Shown here piece after piece: positions 13,799 through 26,000 of a stretch of DNA of 64,000 bases; positions within the stretch are counted from its first letter, which is position 1, and every line of letters begins with the position of its first letter. The notes below the pieces were generated by a model. That model saw only the letters and a list, made by a program, of their open reading frames with translations, searched no databases and was not told the DNA's origin. The DNA is taken from NCBI GenBank assembly GCA_029931535.1, contig JAQPZY010001684.1:5177501-5241500 (forward strand), given 5' to 3'. This DNA comes from Margaritifera margaritifera (lineage: Eukaryota > Mollusca > Bivalvia > Unionida > Margaritiferidae). A program made the translations under genes and the position numbers.

Positions 13799-14592
13799 CT
13801 CCTCCACATCCTCCATAGGATTTATGGCAAGTACCTCCTGTACATGACTCACGGGTTTGCGGCAGGTAACTCCTCCGCATGTTTCATATAATTTGTGCCA
13901 GTAATTCCTCCACATGCTTCATGTTATATCTGGCACGTAACTTCTCCACATGCCTCACGGCCTTTGCTGCAGGTTACTCCTCCGCATGCTTCATGGAATT
14001 TGTGCCAGTAATTCCTCCACACGTTTCATGGGATATGTGGCAAGTAACTCCTCCACATGCATCACGGGATTCGAGGCAGATAACTCCTCCGCATGTTTCA
14101 TGGGATATTTGGCAGTAGCTGCTCCACATGCCTCATGGACTTTGCGGCAGTGACTCCTCCACATGTTTCATGGGATATGTGGCAAGTAACTCCTCCATAT
14201 GCTTCATTGGATTTGTGGCAGTAACTACTCCATATTCTTCATGGACTTTGTGACAGTAACTTCTCCACATGCTTCATGGACTTTGTGACAGTGACTCCTC
14301 CACATGCTTTATGGACTTTATGGCAGTAACTCCTCCGCATACTTAATAGGATCTGCGACAAGTAACTCCTCCACATGCTTTACTGGATTTGTGGGAAGTA
14401 ACGCCTCACATGCTTCATAGAATTTGTTGCACGTAACTCCTCCACATGCTTCATGGACTTTATGGCCGTAACTCCTCCACATGCTTTATGTGAATTGTGA
14501 GAAGTAAATCCACCACATGCTTCATAGGCTTTGTGGCAAGTAACTCAGCCACATGCTTCATGTGATTTGTAGAAAGTAACTCCTCCACAGGC
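13799..14592. repeat. 36-bp minisatellite, about 22 degenerate copies
   Basis: The unit reads roughly ACTCCTCCACATGCTTCATGG plus GATTTGTGGCAAGTA (35-36 bp). Copies differ at several positions (GGATATG/GACTTTG, CACATG/CGCATG), so the array is old. Short frames inside it encode repeated peptides such as SSTCFM, but unit length drifts between 35 and 36 and stops interrupt, so coding is not maintained. One and a half stray units occur at about 15250-15305. Confidence 0.95.
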
Positions 14593-15964
14593 AGCACTAA
14601 AAAATATTTAGCAATGTCCTCGTGCCTGCATCATAGTGTCGGATGAAAATCCACCCACTGCAATACATTACAATGCAGACATCAACGTGTATATATATTT
14701 TTTATGTTCGCAAGAGGACAAAGAAATTGTGTGCAAAATATTCTCATGAAATTCATTTTCTATGATTGTTTCATTCATTTTTTGCACTCCCACCCACCAT
14801 CCAACAGTGGTTACAAATCGGTAAAACTCTACATGCTCTACCCTATTACATCAATACCAAATGAAATCGTGTAAACTACTGTAGTAAAGGCTTGTAAAAC
14901 AAGATCCAGATATGTGAAAAGTCATTAGAATAGTGGACAATGAACAAACCGTTTATCCGCAAAACTACTTACTTTGAGAATTGCTAAACAGGTCTCCGTG
15001 TAGATTTAGTCCTAACTGGACAGCCACCAAGAACAACTGTGACCTTACATTTAATTTCAAACACAACTGACAAAAGGTTTGTCTGAACAAAACTGATATT
15101 CCACAAGGCCTACCATAGGTGGGGATATTTTCATGACACCTTTGCTAATAATGACTGAAATACTGTAGGATAGCTTATCTATACCTCTAGTATGCGAAAT
15201 TAACCCCATGGCCAATTATGCGAAACTTTCTAGCGCTATCGCATGATTAATGGGATTTTTGGCAAGTAACTCCTCCACATACTTCATGAGATTTGTGGCA
15301 AGTACAAAAGATTTCCCTCAGAATACCATTTTGTTTCTTCACATCAGACTCATTTAATTATTTCAATAAAATAATACGGATTGTATACTTCTTTTTTCAT
15401 CAAACTAACATGAATAGGACTGGCCTCTGATGGTTTGGGTGGTAATCATGAAATTGTCTGGAGATCATGTCTTCCGACCGTCAGCATCGATTATACGAGC
15501 AAACGTGGCAAATTATTTCTGAATAGGAAATCATCATAATCACCTAGTCAAATAGCTTATTAGTATTTTTTCTTTCTCCAGTTTTCCCACTTATGAACAT
15601 GTTGATGACATTTTTTTTAGTGTCATATGTCTTTCGATGATAAGTGGTTTGCTTAGAGTTAGTGCCAAATAAGCAAGGAAATACATATATTACTAAGGAT
15701 TTCTTGATTGCAAAGAGACTGGAGTACGCAAGATACATCTATATAAAGTCAGGCATTAAAAAGGTTAAGTTGAAATGCAGTGAGATAACCAAATATTTTA
15801 CTAATAAAGGATGTGTTATGCACAACACGTCTATGAAGAAAAAGTCCACTTTAAAGGTAGTTGGTATGTAAACAGTCTAAATGAGCCTCTGGTTTTATTT
15901 TGAATCGCTGTGATGCATAGGAAAGTCCATTTAGTGATATTGCATAACATGGAGTAACTTAAAA
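14593..15964. other. Unassigned sequence with a stray minisatellite unit
   Basis: About 1.5 copies of the 36-bp unit sit at 15250-15305, some 650 bp beyond the main array. The rest shows no gene. Overlapping frames at 15544-15871 have no domain. Confidence 0.5.
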
Positions 15965-16117
15965 ATCATATAATTATAGGTTACTGCATTTGTATGGGAA
16001 AATATGAACGAGTTTTCTGAGTTATACTGCACGACGTTCAGGAGTGCAGTATAGCTCAGAAAAAACGAGTTCATATTTTCCAATACAAATGCAGTAACCT
16101 GTTTATTATATACTCAT
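15965..16117. mobile_element. Fold-back palindrome
   Basis: Arms of about 55 bp (15978-16033 and 16044-16100) are complementary almost throughout, around an 11-nt loop. The outer ends begin AGGTTACTGCATTTGTAT and the loop is flanked by ATACTGCAC/GTGCAGTAT. Weaker complementarity continues outwards into TTATTATATACTCA at about 16103. The same GTGCAGTAT/ATACTGCAC pair and the inverse TGAGTATATAATAA recur at 17473-17547. This suggests that the palindrome consists of two terminal copies of one element family. Confidence 0.8.
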
Positions 16118-17156
16118 TTTGCTTTTCTACCTAAGGCTGAATAAAAAAAGAACACACTACAAGAAACAAAGTAACTGAATTTCTGCTATATTCTAAAGTA
16201 AATACACAACCGAAGTTAAACCAATACACAGTAACAGTATTCATGCGCACATGGCACCGCCCAGTGACCTTTGAACTTGGTAGAGTACTACGCGCTCAGT
16301 GATTTTTCAAAAAGAAATCTCATTTTGGTCTACTTAAAATTGAAATTTTGAGTCATACTGTGAATGACTGCGCCTTGGAACAACTTTTCCAGTTGATCTG
16401 GAATGGATGGATTTTGTTTTTCTGTCGATTCAACTAAATTTTGCTCTTTTAGTTTTTAGCTGGTTCTATTACGTACGATGTACATTAGCTAGAGGGACTG
16501 GCCTCGACAGCAAGCTAGCTTACACATGTGTTACTGTCCTGTCATTGATAGTTTGGAATCATAATGTGGACAAAATATTAAATTCTTTTAAGTGAAATTC
16601 TCAAGAAGATGCAGGATTAAATATTTTTGTTAGGGAATATCAAATTCATTTCGTTTTGGAGTGCAGTAAATTCTCCTTTGGAATGTGATTTCTGTTGGAA
16701 ATGTACTCTAGATTGCAGTGAAATTTCGCGCCGTGGATCAGAAAGTACATTTTGAAGAAATTCAAGATGCAGAAAAGTAAGTACATTTATTGCCATTTTT
16801 ATTACCAGCTATAGATGACATATTTATATGTTCTGTCATAATAAATCCAAAAAATTTCTCAAAAAAAAAAAAGGCAAAATTGCAAAGCGGCTGGGGTGTG
16901 AGAGCCCATTTCGTCAACGGAAAATAAGGCTTCTTCGTTATCGTGGCTTCTTGGCTCCGAGGCACTTGCTTTTATACCCAAAACCCGCCTTCTTTAGTTG
17001 TATTTTTTTCGAATTTAGTGCTTGGACTGACTTGTAGAATTGACGGTCTCTGAGAGAAACGGAATATCATTTGGTCATAAGATGCCTTTTTATGCTATTT
17101 TTTTTATAGACTCTAGAGAGCACGGTTCATAGTCTGAATTTTGCCTAAATAAGTGT
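16118..17156. other. Interior between two related palindromes, unassigned
   Basis: No domain is recognisable in the plus-strand frames at 16407-16595 and 16828-17037. A strong donor-like AAGTAAGTAC occurs at about 16776, shortly after an ATG at 16766, but there is no further exon support. Confidence 0.35.
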
Positions 17157-17357
17157 TTAAATGATCAGAATGATATTTTCAATACTGCATGCCTCACGTT
17201 TGTTGTCATAAAGCAACCGCTGTACATTGTGAATATCACGTTCAGTCACTTGCTTGGTTGAAAGATTCTTTTGTGACTCAATGAATTCATCCACATCGTC
17301 AGCTTTATCATCTCTACTCTCAAACAGCTTGTTTAGTTCATCCACATACAAATCTAA
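17157..17357 (-). pseudogene. Fragment resembling the N-terminus of DUF3504/Crypton-type tyrosine-recombinase-like proteins
   Basis: The minus-strand frame of 64 codons contains VDELNKLFES, DVDEFIESQKNLSTK and DIHNVQRLL. This matches, as I remember it, the opening helices of the KCTD1-like/DUF3504 family related to Crypton recombinases. In that family DVDEFI-x-x-QKN-x-x-T is followed by a core-binding-type helix bundle and then IPPEELDxxL. Here the fragment stops at IENI, where PPEEL should follow, so catalytic parts are absent. A stop directly precedes the frame, with a TTTATTAG acceptor-like site overlapping it, so a single exon is also possible. It lies between two related palindromes, which suggests a mobile context. 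Confidence 0.5.
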
Positions 17358-17453
17358 TAAAGCAAAAGCTGTATTAGTCTGCTACATTTGCGTACATTGT
17401 TTGTTTACAATAAAAAGTAGTTCCTAACACGCGATACTATTTTTAGACACACG

Positions 17454-17547
17454 TGTTGTGCAGTATGAAGCCGTGCAGTATGGAGAAATACTGCACGATT
17501 CTGACAATGCAAAGTTAATGGAGAAAAAATTGAGTATATAATAATAC
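17454..17547. repeat. Small palindrome with TGAGTATATAATAA end
   Basis: GTGCAGTA-TGGAGAAA-TACTGCAC at about 17473-17495 is a perfect small hairpin, preceded by another TTGTGCAGTATG. TGAGTATATAATAA at about 17532 is the inverse of TTATTATATACTCA at about 16103, giving an inverted pair about 1.4 kb apart around the DUF3504-like fragment. Confidence 0.65.
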
Positions 17548-19769
17548 ATGGTCCTACATTTATATTTTCCTATTCATGATGCTGTACAAAAGATCTCCAT
17601 CTAATTTTGATTGGCATCAACGGTTTTGCTGCTCTTAGACTAGTTTCAATCAAATGATTTAGATTGCATATTTCTCTTTCCATCGATTTCCCATTGATAG
17701 GAAAATAGCTTTTGATGCTTACGTTGTAATGGTGTTCCAACCTAGAAATCCTGCCCGCCCAATATAAGCGCAAAAAAAAAAAAACTGCGGTTAAACTTGA
17801 CTAAATATTTTTTAATGCGATTTACTTCTTTCTGCTCTGTTCTAAGTCCTGAAACATTGTTACCCCTTTCAATTGTTTCACAATACGAACATGATATTAT
17901 TTTATTTACGTATAGCTTCAAAATAAGAATTATGGTAAGTTCTCTTAACGGAATAATAAGAAGAGTTTTATATTTTGGATGGACGTCTTGAAAGTTAATG
18001 TCTGACTGAGATTTATTGATTGTTACTCGAGACCGCCGATGACTTCAGACTTGTAGGACTTTGGTTGCATTCTCTTTCCTGAAAGTTTACTTCTAAAGAG
18101 TGTCCTTTATTTTCTCTTGTAGACATAACTATTTTCTGAAGTTGGCTAGGAAAACAGGCAACCGAGAAGATCACAGCACATACCGAGACCCCGATTAAAG
18201 GGCAACCGTATATGGATACTGATCAATTTTGCAAAAGGAACGTACCCGTCAGGACTCAACCCTAGAAATCCGATAGTGTAGGTCCTGATTTTTTTTTTTC
18301 TTCACTGGCTTTGATTTTGCTCAAACCCGAATCCCGATTTTGACATAATTTAAATATGTGTATGAAAGATCTTACAAATCATATGTGATTGATTTTCCAG
18401 GAACCTGCATGTATAAAACTACAGAATTGCCACCTTGTTTGTCTTAATAATTCCTCTGAGCCACAAAATGGCACTCCGATTGCACAATAGTGGTGAGTCT
18501 TGTTTAAAACATTATTGTATTGTATGCCAAACATTCTTTATAATATATTCTGTTGTGAAGCAACTTGATTAATGTGCGATTGTACCAATCAAAAGAACCC
18601 AAAGTTTTGTCTTATGCACACACATATTTTTCACTGTTGAGGGTCCTTCTCTAAGAGAAAAATGACAGGGAAGCGAGAGAAAAAAAAAAGAAAAAAAAAA
18701 CATTCAAGAGGATGGGAGTATGTCTTTCCTTCTTTCCTGGAAATATTGATATTTATTCCTTTGTTCACTACAATGTTCCCCAACATATACCCTAAAATTG
18801 GTACTTTTGTTATCTCATCTCCACCCCTCTGGGAGGGGCTTTAAGAAAGGGAATACATGTAAATAAGGAGAAAGAGACGGGAGAGAGGTAAATTCAAGGC
18901 TTAAGAGTGCAGTAATCCTGATTCTCGCAAATAATTGCCACTTAAGAAAAATAGAAATAAATATGAGCGTATCATTGACACTTTAATGCCAATGACCAAA
19001 AAGGTTTTTTTTTTTAATCATTCTTACAACTTTTATCTCTGCGTGAATGTGTTGGTCTGGCTTTTACTGAGATATCATTTTTTAAAAATGGATCATGCCC
19101 ATGGAACATAGCAATTTCAAGGTTACGTTTTAATCTTGTGCTCACCTTCTAACTGCCAGCAAGGAACAGACTCTTGTATCTCGCGCCTGGTATCTAAATA
19201 AAATTAGTTCAAAAGAATGGTGGAACACACATAGGTGAACAATGATCACCCTGCATTCTTATTTTAAGGTTTTAAAGCGCTCGCGGGTCTATGGAGCAGC
19301 AAATCCTTCGTCGATATTAAAACGACGGTATCTTTGTATCGCCATTTCTGTGCGATTTGCCACTTAAAAAATTCAGCTCCTAAAAGAGTTTAGATTGGAC
19401 AGAGAGGATACGCACTGTCCATCGATCAAACCGTGATGATTGTGTCCGCTGATCAGGGTATCTATGTCATAATTGCAAAAATAATGTTCGTGCATTGCGA
19501 CATAGTCCCTCTCTTTTGATGAAGACATTTTGTTCCATCGATACAAAAAGGAGGTTTGATCTACTCTTGTCAATTAGCGTGATCTGAGGTTTGTCTCCCA
19601 GCGTTGGATGAGGTTTGTGTCCCAGTGTGATCGGGGGTTTGTGCCCCAGCCGAGGTTTATCATTAAAGGACCTGATCTTCTAATCGAGAAACTTTGCAAA
19701 CAAAAGAATAACAAATAAAAATTACTGTTATTTAAAAAAAAGACACAATAAACGGTCAGACTTTTCTGG

Positions 19770-19772
<3 letters not shown>
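17548..19772. other. Unassigned AT-rich sequence
   Basis: A minus-strand frame at 17570-17773 (67 codons) is protein-like in composition but matches nothing I recognise. An ATGGCACTCC at about 18468 followed 27 bp later by GTGAGT could be a tiny first exon, without other support. Homopolymer A and T runs occur near 18300, 18690 and 19010. No repeat family identified. Confidence 0.35.
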
Positions 19773-19850
<78 letters not shown>

Positions 19851-19865
19851 AGAGAGAGAGAGAGT
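19773..19865. repeat. Microsatellite (TA)n-(GA)n
   Basis: About 76 bp of TA followed by a short GA tract. Confidence 0.98.
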
Positions 19866-20313
19866 GGAAACAAACATAAGAAAGCACCGTGCGGCAAGTC
19901 TGGCTAAGCGCTTTCAAGATCAACAAATCCCTTTTTCCAGGCGGACGACAAAAACAACTAACAATTACAAACACAAAAACGTTAACAAAATATCCTTTAC
20001 ATACTGTTTTGTTATTGAAACCAAAATCAAAACAATCTAATACTAATATATCCTTTAAAAAAGTAGAAAACTGTATTCTTTAAACTATTTACATTTTGCA
20101 AAGTCAGGTATTTCAATTTGGCAAGAAAACTCTTTGCGTTTAACTTGCCCGCAGGTAACCTATTTAACTAACTGAAACAAAGGAAACGTAACAGGTTACG
20201 GCAATAATACCGATGTATCACGAACCCAAATGTTTGTACCTGATAACATCCATTGTACAGTTATAATCCGATGAGTAAAGACAACGTGCTTCCAAAATTA
20301 GGAATGAGATGAC
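19866..20313. other. Unassigned spacer
   Basis: No feature recognised. Confidence 0.4.
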
Positions 20314-20419
20314 ATGTATGTATGTATGTATGTATGTATGTATGTATGTATGTATGTATGTATGTATGTATGTATGTATGTATGTATGTATGTATGTATG
20401 TATGTATGTATGTATGTAT
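20314..20419. repeat. (TATG)n microsatellite
   Basis: About 26 perfect tetranucleotide units. It directly adjoins the SINE tail at 20420. On the minus strand it is a (CATA)n extension of that tail. Frames reading through it as repeated YVCM or YIHT are artefacts. Confidence 0.98.
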
Positions 20420-20745
20420 TTGCGTTTAACGGCACCTCAGCACAATAATATCTATATGGTTCCAATGAAAAACAAAGTTCCAAAAATGTCAAAACTAAGA
20501 ATTGCATAAAACCCTAGGGAGGTAGACCCCTCCAAACAAATGTAAACATATAGAGGGAAAGGGGTTTCTAACATTCTTCCAAAATTAAGAATTGATATGT
20601 ATTATGTATTACCGTTTAACGGCACCTTACCACAATAATGTCTATATGGTGCCAACTAAAAGAAAAGTTTAAAAAATATATAAAAAAAAGAATTGCACAA
20701 AACCCTAGGAAGGTGAATCCTCCTAAACAAATGTAAACATGAAGA
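20420..20745 (-). mobile_element. Two tandem copies of a SINE 3' tail
   Basis: On the minus strand both copies (about 20420-20560 and 20610-20745) carry a CCATATAGA...TTATTGTG...GGTGCCGTTAAAC block, ending in TACATA-type repeats. The same block is present on the plus strand at 39100-39165. GTGCCGTTAAAC followed by tetranucleotide or A-rich repeats is a common 3' end of molluscan SINEs. No tRNA-like head is visible, so these are 5'-truncated. The second copy also shares AACCCTAGG and AACAAATGTAAACAT, so a longer unit of about 190 bp was duplicated in tandem. Confidence 0.7.
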
Positions 20746-20899
20746 GAGAAACGGTTTCTCTTCTTCTTGATTCAAGCCACCTAGTCTGAGAGTTCTGAGA
20801 CGGCGAATCCAGTAAGTTCCCATTGCTCTTCTGGTTTTGAGGTTCCAATTTTGGTTGTTGGTTATTCAAGTTTGGATAATGTCACTGAAGTGATTGCCA

Positions 20900-22430
20900 G
20901 AGAAAGAAAAGTGTTCTGCAACGGGGTTTCTGGCCTATTGTTTGATTTGCCAGTTGGATCTGTGTAGATTCATCTTCCTGTTTAGTTTATCGTTCTTCCC
21001 CACATACTGGATTGAACAAATTTTGCATGTTATTAAATATATCTTATTCTGCGTTTTGCATGTGATGGTGCTGCAGTGAATACTGTGTTTCTCGCCCGTT
21101 ACTGTGCTAGAGAGATCACTAGTCTTGATCCTGTTTTGGTGTGTCTTCCATCTTTTATTCTCACGGTTTGGAAGAGCCATTCGTAGTATGGTTTGTCATT
21201 TTAGTTTTGCTCTGACAAGGATGTCTCTCATATGTTTTGGTCTGCGGTTTGCTATGTCTGGTTTATTTAGAGAAAAAATTTTTTTTTAGGGTTTCGGATC
21301 ACTCATTGGGAGACCAGTGCTGCCCAACGATTTTGCCTACTGAAGTGCAATCTGGATGGAAAGCCAGAACTAATAGTATCTTTTTAATACTTTCCCTTTT
21401 GCCTTTTCTATACCATCATCCACAATGTTTCTGTCATATTTCTGCTTGATTGGGTGTTGAGACAATTCTTTAGATCCTTTATCGAATGTCTCTTTGTCGG
21501 AGCAGATCCTTTTCACTCTTAATTTCTGGTTAAAGAGGATGTTCTGAATGCAATGTTTTTGGTGGCAACTGGATGGGAGCAAGTATTGATGTTTGTCGGT
21601 TGGTTTGGAGTATACATCCGTGTAGAGTTTGTTTTCAGTGATTTGTGTTGTTGTGTCCCAGAAGACATGGTTTGTAGTTGATTGAATGATGGAATTCGTT
21701 TGCTTTATTAATAAAATCGTCCAGGTTTTCTTTTCCGTGGTGCCACTTCATTTCAGTGTCCTCGACGAAACGTAACCACTGGGATGGAATGTACGCCACT
21801 GAGGCTAAGAGTCTGCCTTCCGGTTTGCCCATGAAAATATTTGCCCGCAAGGGGGCCATCTTTGTGCCAATTGCGGTGCCATTAATTTGCAGGTAGTGTT
21901 TTCCATTGAATTCGAAGTTATTTAGTTTTAGTACAAGTTTCAATAATTGTACAGGATAGCAAGTTGGTGGTTTCTTTTCGGGTTTTCTTTTGCCATTATT
22001 CCTCACATGCTGTTATTTGCTCATCTTGTGGGATATTGGTGTCCAGGGAAGATACATTCACTGAGAAAAGCAGAGTACTGGGTGGTAAAGGTTCATTGTT
22101 TTACTTTTTTACCAGGAAATCAGTGGTGTCTCTCGAAGATAATAGAAGAGTGTTAAAGCATGGGGTCTCATTTGAAAGTCGGGATACTCAGAAAATTTCT
22201 CCGCAGGGTGACCATTACCAAAAATTATTGGTCTCCAGGATTTGCTGGTCTATGTATCTTGGGTAGGAGGCACAATCTGCCTGCCCTAGAATTCTCGGGG
22301 TTAGGTATTCCTTTGATTTTTCATCTAAGTGTCCCTCTTACAACATTTCAATGATGAGAGTCATGCCACTTTTTGCGTGCTCTGCGGCTTAGTCATAGTC
22401 CAATTCTTTGTAAAAAATCTTTCATAACTT
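20900..22430 (-). pseudogene. Penelope-like element, RT plus GIY-YIG, frameshifted
   Basis: Minus-strand pieces in family order: VSSLDTNIPQDE (about 22050), the RT region NNFEFNGKHYLQINGTA and GTKMAP (about 21850-21930), RFVEDTEMKW (about 21750), a linker with RVKRICSDKETF and VDDGIEKAK (about 21400-21530), RRPKHMRDILVRAKL (about 21210-21255), and IYLITCKICSIQYVGKN (about 21000-21060), the start of a GIY-YIG endonuclease. Stops and frame changes separate the pieces. The RT catalytic FxDD position reads VED, and the YVGKT-type turn reads YVGKN. It is an inactive, 5'-truncated copy. Plus-strand frames here are shadows. Confidence 0.9.
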
Positions 22431-22442
22431 AGTCGCCTGTAA

Positions 22443-22449
22443 CCGCCCC

Positions 22450-22542
<93 letters not shown>

Positions 22543-22557
22543 TATATATATAGTGGG
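22443..22557. repeat. Long (TA)n tract inside an inverted repeat
   Basis: About 100 bp of TA are flanked by CCGCCCCCACTATATA and its near complement TATATAGTGGGAGCGG. The whole is a near-perfect palindrome about 115 bp long, able to extrude as a cruciform. It lies beside the 5' end of the Penelope-like remnant. Confidence 0.95.
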
Positions 22558-22927
22558 AGCGGATAGTTTGTGAGTCACAATATGCCGTTTATTGTCTCGC
22601 CTGCTTAAAGCCTGGGGAGACATAAATATCACTTAATTTGGAGGCGACGTCTTAGTCAACGTAACGGAATTTTTGTACTGAAGTTTTTGCAATTCAGATA
22701 CGGCAGGGAGATTCATCAACAAACAGACGCAGACGAGACACCTGTTTCAGCGAAACACTTGTTTTTGATATTTTCTTACTTGTTGTCATTAATATTTGTC
22801 AAAACAGAAGCATTAGTTTCAATAAGACTCAGACTCGCCATTGCAATAGAATTTCTTGTATTAAAGTGTCGACAATTACTCGTCATGATGGGCACTCCTG
22901 CATTACCTTCATCGTCGGGTGAATATA
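22558..22927. other. Unassigned spacer
   Basis: An open frame from 22687 runs into the next repeat and shows no domain. Confidence 0.4.
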
Positions 22928-23040
22928 CAGGGACGGATCCAGAAATATCTTTTTGGGCGGGGGGGGGGGGGGGGGAAGGGAGGGGGACTAAACAAGTAGT
23001 CAAGGGATCTGTGGGATGGAAACCCTAATTAGTCCCCAGA
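22928..23040 (+). mobile_element. hAT-like MITE end, copy 1
   Basis: Starts CAGGGACGGATCCAGAAAT, continues with a 17-base G run, then GACTAAACAAGTAGTCA and GGATCTGTGGGATGG. The reverse complement of 33541-33652 has the same order: GGGCGGGTCTAGGAAT, G-rich stretch, GGGCTAAACAAGTAGGCA, GGGTCTGTGGGATG. CAGGG-type termini followed by GGCGGATCCAG are what I associate with hAT-derived MITEs. Only one end is visible in each copy. Confidence 0.55.
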
Positions 23041-26000
23041 GGGCCCCGCGGAAGATCCTGCATTTGGAGCGTTTCCACTGCATAATTTTAACTATCTAAT
23101 TGTAAATAACACTTACTCTAGGAAACGTTCCGGTTGTTTCGCGCTCACGGGCCCCAGATCGGCCCGGTTCATTAAATAGGTTTTACAATTTTGATTTCAA
23201 AATGTCGCCCGATTTATTAATTCGGAAAATGATAAATTGCCTTGTTAGACTTTATCCTCAACTCATTATCTGGAGTAACGTTTACCTACCGTAGTCATCT
23301 TATATTTCGAAGTGGTAGGTGTATCAATAGTTTCTTAGTGAGACACACGTCATAGAGACGCAGTTATAATTCTTTTTATTTAAATTGTGAGGTTCAAGTA
23401 AACAAGGGTAAACAATTTGTACACAATATCACAAATATGTCTTAGACATCAGAGACCCTCTGTTAAAGGTCAAATGAAGTATTAATTAAGATTGACATAC
23501 TCTCAAGTAACGGTAAATACAATAATTAAAACTCAGAGACGAGTTTTATTTACAATGTTTACTGTTTAATATCAATAAAGAAAGAAACATCCCATTTGTT
23601 TGCGCCGTGATAATGACAGATAATTCTAGCTTTGTCGGAATCCTTGTATATACATGATTGGTCTGACAAGAGTGATTGTATACCAGAATGATTCATAACA
23701 GTATTAGCTGACTCGATATATTTAAATTTATAGTACCATCTAAAGATTTGTCTTTAATGCCAAAATAATAATAGATTTAGGTTCCATATGCATATATATG
23801 CAATACAGATCCATATAGTATCGTACCAAGTATACACGCACACGTGAACAAATACAAATATATATGCGGTATGAATTTATACAGAAATACTTAACTATTG
23901 GACTAGACTTCACAATAACTCAACTCTAATCATCAGTCTTATTCGGCTTTTCGGTGATCTGCGTATTCTCGGTCCTATTTCATACGGCAAAGGTACAAAC
24001 TCTGCTCGAATTAATAGAGTATCTACAAGTTTAACCCCTCAACAAGCATTACAAATTAAACTGATTGTGCGTTGTCCTTTTCATGACATAACACATATAT
24101 TGTTCTTTTCGAAATTCAGTGGGTTTTTTATTAATATGTAAATAAAATTGACTGCATTTATCATAAAAAAATTGCCGGGACGAGAGCGAACAGAACAGAA
24201 ATTTCACGCCTCGTGTATGGCGCTTTTTAAGTAAAGTGAACACGGAACAATGAACGCCACGCAGGAACGAGGAAAGTTCAAATATTCAACCATCGATGGA
24301 CTTCATTTCAATCAAATCTGAAAATTTCCAATCCAAAAGTAAACGCAGCCCTAAAGTTGAAACTGATCTTGTTATCTGGTCTTGATTCTTTCATGGGAAC
24401 TTGAGAAGCTGCCGTCGCATTACTTCAGTTGATGGAACAGCTTCAAACAATGATTGTTTCATATTCAGTCTGGAGATTCGCGAATTGTTTTAATTCAATC
24501 TTATGCACACTATTAGAAGTAACATATGATTAACTTTGTCATCTCCACAGCATAAACAGATTATCTTGCTGGCGTATCTTCAGAAAGCGTATGTTAAGAC
24601 GCGTATCAAATGCATGTCTGATCTCACTATATTTTGTTGTTGAAATATGTACTGTCTAGATAACGTGGCACGGACTGAAGTAAACGAATGCACACGCTTC
24701 ACGTTTCAGATATCGGATGTTTAATTACAAAGTGCATACAGTGATAACAAGTTAACGCATGCTTCTCTTTATTGTCGGTGATTGTTGCCTTTTGCCAATG
24801 AAAAAGGAACCATCATTTTTGTTCAGACAATAATTTGCAAACATTACAATTTTGCATGGACTCATTCATATATATGCATGGTTTGATAAAATTGATAATG
24901 TGCAAAAATAGAATACTAGAAAGTTGTATCAGTCATAACTATTGAAAAATCAGACTTGATTGTCGTCTATAATATCAACTTGTTTTCTTCGTCGCGGGTG
25001 GGGGTGGGGTGGAATCCTTTCATATTTTTTTAAATATACATTGAACATATATAAATCTAGATAATATAAATAGATTAAATCATAATGAACAACTTAAAAA
25101 TAATAGTAATCAAATGATGAAACTTATGTCATTTAATGAGAACCTTCATTTGACAAGTAAAAGAAACTCTATTACAAAATAAACCACATGTACTCTATCT
25201 AAAACAAAAAAAAACAAACAAACAAAACAAAAAAAAAAAAAAAACTTTCATAAATGTAGTCAAATGAAGATGTCATAAAGTTAATTTCATCTGATTCAAT
25301 AATATTGTAAAGATATGAGAATTTAAATTGACGTTCGTATTAATAAGACCCAATTTACCGATATTCACTTTTTAGTTCATGCCAATTTTAATATCGGAAC
25401 AATCAATGTCTGTGACTTTTCGAGTTTAGATTTCTTTGTCAAAATTGCACACTTCAACTTAATTTACTACGTTAATACACCGATAAGATGGGAATGAAAT
25501 GAGTCTCGGCTATTGTTCAGACAGAGGAATTTTGGACTGCATAGAAGGATAAAATTGGGCACAACTCAATTTCCCTTTACTACAAAGGACCAATTTTATT
25601 TTTCTTGACTAGTGTTTAACTCTTTCTTAGAGCTCTATTGCCCATTTAGAGAGTTCGAGAAATAAATTATTTCTATATAATGAAATGACCTACGCCGTTG
25701 CAAAGGGGAAAGGTCACAAGCTAGTTATAAAAATGTGCCCATAGGATGGGGCGGAGTTGGCAGTAGACTAAGGCAGACAGTGATATAGAGGACGATTGAC
25801 AATGTCAAAAGGTTGGATTGCCATTGGTATTAAATACATCCAGATCCTAGATGAAACTCGATTTTGATAATTATCTAAATAATTAAATTTCATATATACT
25901 TTAATTAGCCTAAAAATGGTACATCTATTTTTTTCAAAACTAGGCTTAATAATTTTTCCCTCGGGCTGCTATTACTTCTTGAAATGTTCAAATGATACAA

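Noticed and set aside
18468..18500. Tiny first exon MALRLHNSG with a GTGAGT donor
   Set aside because: Nine codons only, no signal peptide and no downstream exon; such donors are expected by chance.
20298..20509. Frames encoding YIHT and YVCM repeats
   Set aside because: Artefact of the (TATG)n microsatellite.
21947..22354. Plus-strand frames of 64-100 codons
   Set aside because: Shadows of the minus-strand Penelope-like reverse transcriptase.
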